Assembly: GCA_035644155.1 (NCBI GenBank)
Contig: DASQPC010000008.1
Span: 1 to 6,944, forward strand
Source: DATIGJ01 sp035644155
Lineage (GTDB): Bacteria > Patescibacteriota > Microgenomatia > Levybacterales > UBA12049
Length of the DNA: 6,944 bases
Reading direction: 5' to 3'
In this document: positions 5,159-6,944 of the stretch, piece by piece
Layout: the number at the start of each line of letters is the position of its first letter
Numbering within the stretch: position 1 is the first letter of the stretch
Position numbers and translations under genes: made by a program
Notes under the pieces: model-generated
What the model was told of the DNA's origin: nothing
Databases searched by the model: none
Seen by the model: only the letters and a program-made list of their open reading frames with translations

Positions 5159-6484
5159 ATGGCAAATCTTAAAGTTTTACCTCACAACGACGAAGCAGAA
5201 CAGAGTGTTCTTGGAGCAATTCTTATTGATAAGGATGCAATTATCGGTGTTTCAGAGAATCTTCTTCCAGCAGACTTCTATAATGATATTAATGGGATTA
5301 TTTATGGAGCGATGCTCACTCTTTATGAAGAGCGGCGACCAATTGATCTTCTTACTTTAACAGAGCAGCTTAAGAAAGAAAAAAAATTAAAAAAGGTTGA
5401 ATCTTCCTATCTAACAGAACTTATTGATCAAGTTCCGACAGCTGCCAATGTTGGTTATTATGCACAAATTGTTAAAGAAAGCGCGACCAAACGAAATCTT
5501 ATTAAGGCAGGTGTAGAAGTGACAGAGCTTGGTTATGAAGAAAAAGTTGAAGTAAAAGAGATTTTGGATAAAGCAGAATCTGCTATTTTTTCTATTTCAC
5601 AATCACATTTGACTCGCGGTTTTATCCCCATTAAAGCAACATTGACAGAAAGTTTTGATAGGATTGACGAATTGCAAAAATCAGGAACTGGTTTTCGGGG
5701 AGTAAAGACTGGATTTACGGATTTGGACAATGTGCTTTCAGGTTTACAAAAAAGTAATTTAGTTATTTTGGCAGCACGTCCTGGACAAGGAAAAACAGCC
5801 TTGACATTGAATATTGCGCAACATATCGGTGTCAAAGATAAATTACCAATTGGAATTTTTTCTTTGGAAATGAGTAAGGAAGAGTTGGTAGATCGTCTGT
5901 TGGTAGGGCAAGCTGATGTGGATGCGTGGAAACTCAAGACAGGACGGCTTTCAGAAGATGACTTTTCCAGACTTTCTGATGCGATGGGAGAGTTGGCAGA
6001 GGCACCGATATTTATTGATGATACTCCGGGACTTTCTTTGACAGAAATGCGAAGTAAAGCACGACGGCTTCATATGGAACACAACTTGTCTTTGTTGATT
6101 GTTGACTATTTACAGCTTGTTAATCCTGGTAGAAATTATGAGAGTCGAGTACAAGAGGTATCTGCTGTTTCACAGGCGCTTAAGAATTTAGCCCGAGAAC
6201 TTAATATTCCGGTTCTGTCTGCTGCTCAGTTATCTCGTGCTGTTGAGCAAAGAAATGATAAAAAGCCACAACTTTCTGACCTCCGTGATTCTGGTGCTAT
6301 TGAGCAAGACGCGGATGTGGTAATGTTTCTTCATCGTCCTGATATGGAGGCAACTACGTCTCTTATTCCTGTCAAACTAACTGTTGCCAAACATCGAAAT
6401 GGTCCAACAGGAGAGATAGATCTATTGTTTCAGGGGAATAGGATTCGATTTATGAGTATTGAAAGGCAGCAGGCAACAGTTTAA
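5159..6484 (+). CDS. dnaB: Replicative DNA helicase DnaB, complete (441 aa)
   Basis: A hexameric 5'-3' helicase that unwinds DNA at the replication fork and recruits primase. The N-terminal domain (about 5-105) begins with the typical LPHNDEAEQSVLGAIL. A linker helix (about 130-148) leads to the RecA-like ATPase domain from about 175, which opens with GVKTGFTDLDNVLSGL. Walker A is ARPGQGKT (206-213, Lys212), the catalytic Glu237 lies in FSLEMS, Walker B is LLIVDYLQL with Asp316, Gln357 lies in SAAQLSR, and the DnaB signature DLRDSGAIEQDAD (374-386) is intact. KHRNGPTG (411-418) carries the conserved basic residues thought to reach the neighbouring subunit. Length is normal and there is no intein. 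The start fits the family, though no Shine-Dalgarno sequence is visible and a heptamer copy (TAGACGCTA) runs into the start codon. It may be cotranscribed with the MBL-fold gene. Confidence 0.98.
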   Translation: MANLKVLPHNDEAEQSVLGAILIDKDAIIGVSENLLPADFYNDINGIIYGAMLTLYEERRPIDLLTLTEQLKKEKKLKKVESSYLTELIDQVPTAANVGYYAQIVKESATKRNLIKAGVEVTELGYEEKVEVKEILDKAESAIFSISQSHLTRGFIPIKATLTESFDRIDELQKSGTGFRGVKTGFTDLDNVLSGLQKSNLVILAARPGQGKTALTLNIAQHIGVKDKLPIGIFSLEMSKEELVDRLLVGQADVDAWKLKTGRLSEDDFSRLSDAMGELAEAPIFIDDTPGLSLTEMRSKARRLHMEHNLSLLIVDYLQLVNPGRNYESRVQEVSAVSQALKNLARELNIPVLSAAQLSRAVEQRNDKKPQLSDLRDSGAIEQDADVVMFLHRPDMEATTSLIPVKLTVAKHRNGPTGEIDLLFQGNRIRFMSIERQQATV

Positions 6485-6505
6485 ATTTCGGAGATTAAAT
6501 TATAT

Positions 6506-6787
6506 TTAGTCGTTTTTATTTTCTTTCGGACCTTGTTTCGGTGCAGGCATATGAATAAATATAGTTGCTTTTTTTTCAGGATTATTTGGATTACTGACTC
6601 TGAGTCCACTGTGCTCATCCATAAATTGATGGGCGGTAGCAAGCAATTGAAGGCCCTGATTGATTGCGTCGGTAGTAGTCATTCCTGACTCCTTAAGATA
6701 TTTTTCTGCTGTTTCTCCTTGGATGGATAAATGAATGGTCCTCCTAGCTGATTCTGTTTTACGAGGCTCATGGCTTTCAATACTCAT
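6506..6787 (-). CDS. Small ribbon-helix-helix-like protein, putative regulator or antitoxin-like (93 aa)
   Basis: Not recognised as a named gene. Residues about 15-50 read as a possible ribbon-helix-helix domain: a strand with alternating residues (RRTIHLSIQG, 15-24), a helix (ETAEKYLKES), a turn (GMTTTD) and a second helix (AINQGLQLLATAHQFMDE). The downstream part has a predicted strand (ATIFIHMP, 74-81) and a charged tail. Proteins of this type usually bind DNA as dimers and often repress their own promoter. A perfect palindrome in this gene's promoter spacer fits that. No toxin gene adjoins: the neighbour on one side is dnaB (convergent, 21 bp) and on the other a divergent Mur-ligase-like gene. 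The -10 position puts transcription start at the A of the ATG, so the mRNA may be leaderless. An unrelated helical protein cannot be excluded. Confidence 0.68.
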   Translation of the reverse strand: MSIESHEPRKTESARRTIHLSIQGETAEKYLKESGMTTTDAINQGLQLLATAHQFMDEHSGLRVSNPNNPEKKATIFIHMPAPKQGPKENKND

Positions 6788-6793
6788 AGATTG

Positions 6794-6822
6794 ATTATAT
6801 CTGAAAAAGTTTCAGTCTACAA
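6794..6822 (-). promoter_or_regulatory. Promoter of the RHH-like gene, predicted leaderless
   Basis: Minus strand: a perfect -10 TATAAT (6799-6794) and a weak -35 TTGTAG (6822-6817) with a 17-nt spacer. Taking the last base of the -10 as -7, position +1 falls on the A of the start codon (6787). Confidence 0.7.
6801..6815. promoter_or_regulatory. Perfect palindrome, candidate operator
   Basis: CTGAAA-AAG-TTTCAG is a perfect 6-bp inverted repeat with a 3-bp centre. It sits inside the 17-bp spacer between the -35 and -10 of the RHH-like gene and ends 13 bp before the -10 of the divergent Mur-ligase-like gene. A bound repressor would block the minus promoter and could affect both. It is not a terminator, since no T-run follows on either strand. 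Confidence 0.5.
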
Positions 6823-6825
6823 ATT

Positions 6826-6834
6826 TGATACAAT
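6826..6834 (+). promoter_or_regulatory. Extended -10 promoter of the Mur-ligase-like gene, predicted leaderless
   Basis: TGATACAAT contains an extended -10 TGN followed by TACAAT (6829-6834, one mismatch). No convincing -35 is present, which is usual for extended -10 promoters. By the -7 rule transcription would begin at 6841, the A of the ATG. Confidence 0.55.
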
Positions 6835-6840
6835 AGAAAT

Positions 6841-6944
6841 ATGTTTGGTCAATTGAAACGATTTTTTTATTTTCCCGTTGCTTCCTATTTCCGTTTTTTT
6901 GCAGCGATTCGTTTGCGCAGATGGAATCCAAGAATTATTTTGGT
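6841..6944 (+). CDS. Probable Mur ligase (MurF-like), N-terminal 34 residues (runs off window)
   Basis: The visible part reads MFGQLKRFFYFPVASYF and continues with FRFFAAIRLRRWNPRIIL, ending at the window edge in the first two bases of a Val codon. An aromatic, basic leader followed by a strand ending in WNPRIILV resembles CPR Mur-ligase-family proteins, in which the ATP-binding loop TGS(S)GKT follows at once. That loop lies beyond the edge, so function is inferred from the leader alone. MurF-type enzymes add D-Ala-D-Ala to UDP-MurNAc-tripeptide in peptidoglycan synthesis. No Shine-Dalgarno sequence is present. Start choice is supported by the promoter spacing. Confidence 0.6.
   Translation, partial: MFGQLKRFFYFPVASYFRFFAAIRLRRWNPRIIL

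Noticed and set aside
5159..6484. Intein in dnaB
   Set aside because: All helicase motifs are contiguous at normal spacing in 441 residues.
6485..6505. Bidirectional terminator between dnaB and the convergent RHH-like gene
   Set aside because: Only a weak AATTT/AAATT pairing and no T-run; not supportable.

Overview
The window looks like a chromosomal segment of an AT-rich member of the Candidate Phyla Radiation, probably Microgenomates. This rests on gene content: a degenerate MBL-fold protein of the MEI…GPGEYEIGG type directly upstream of dnaB, short secreted proteins with DUF5666-like and Pro/Thr-rich parts, and a Mur-ligase-like start with a long aromatic/basic leader. Shine-Dalgarno sequences are scarce. 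TGA is used as a normal stop (the M24 peptidase gene ends with it), so UGA is not recoded as in Gracilibacteria/SR1. The taxonomic call is inference from family resemblance.

Layout from left to right. (1) Positions 1-1810, minus strand: the histidine-biosynthesis genes hisD and hisC, overlapping by 8 nt; hisC runs off the left edge. (2) Positions 1811-2106, minus strand: a leader of about 260 nt with a near-consensus promoter, a T-box sequence, a terminator, and a second terminator-like hairpin that buries the hisD Shine-Dalgarno sequence. The T-box bulge reads UGGG, which matches the CCCA end expected of tRNA-His. (3) Positions 2115-4439, minus strand: a tight three-gene operon (spacings of 4 and 2 nt) of a membrane-anchored Ig-like protein, a secreted DUF5666-like protein and an M24 Xaa-Pro peptidase, with its own near-consensus promoter at 4495-4523. 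(4) Positions 4553-6484, plus strand: a degenerate MBL-fold protein, a 7-bp tandem repeat that overlaps its stop codon, an imperfect hairpin, and the complete replicative helicase gene dnaB. (5) Positions 6506-6944: a small ribbon-helix-helix-like protein (minus) divergent from the first 34 codons of a probable Mur ligase (plus). Both look leaderless, and a perfect 6-3-6 palindrome lies between the -35 and -10 of the minus-strand promoter.

The most interesting part is the hisDC leader. It appears to sense tRNA-His charging through an unusual, compact T-box. Its octamer CGGGAGGT is present twice, once in the T-box/terminator module and once around the Shine-Dalgarno sequence, and one shared complementary strand lies between the copies. 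This suggests a two-stage switch acting on transcription and then on translation or a second terminator. Conventional genes fill most of the rest.
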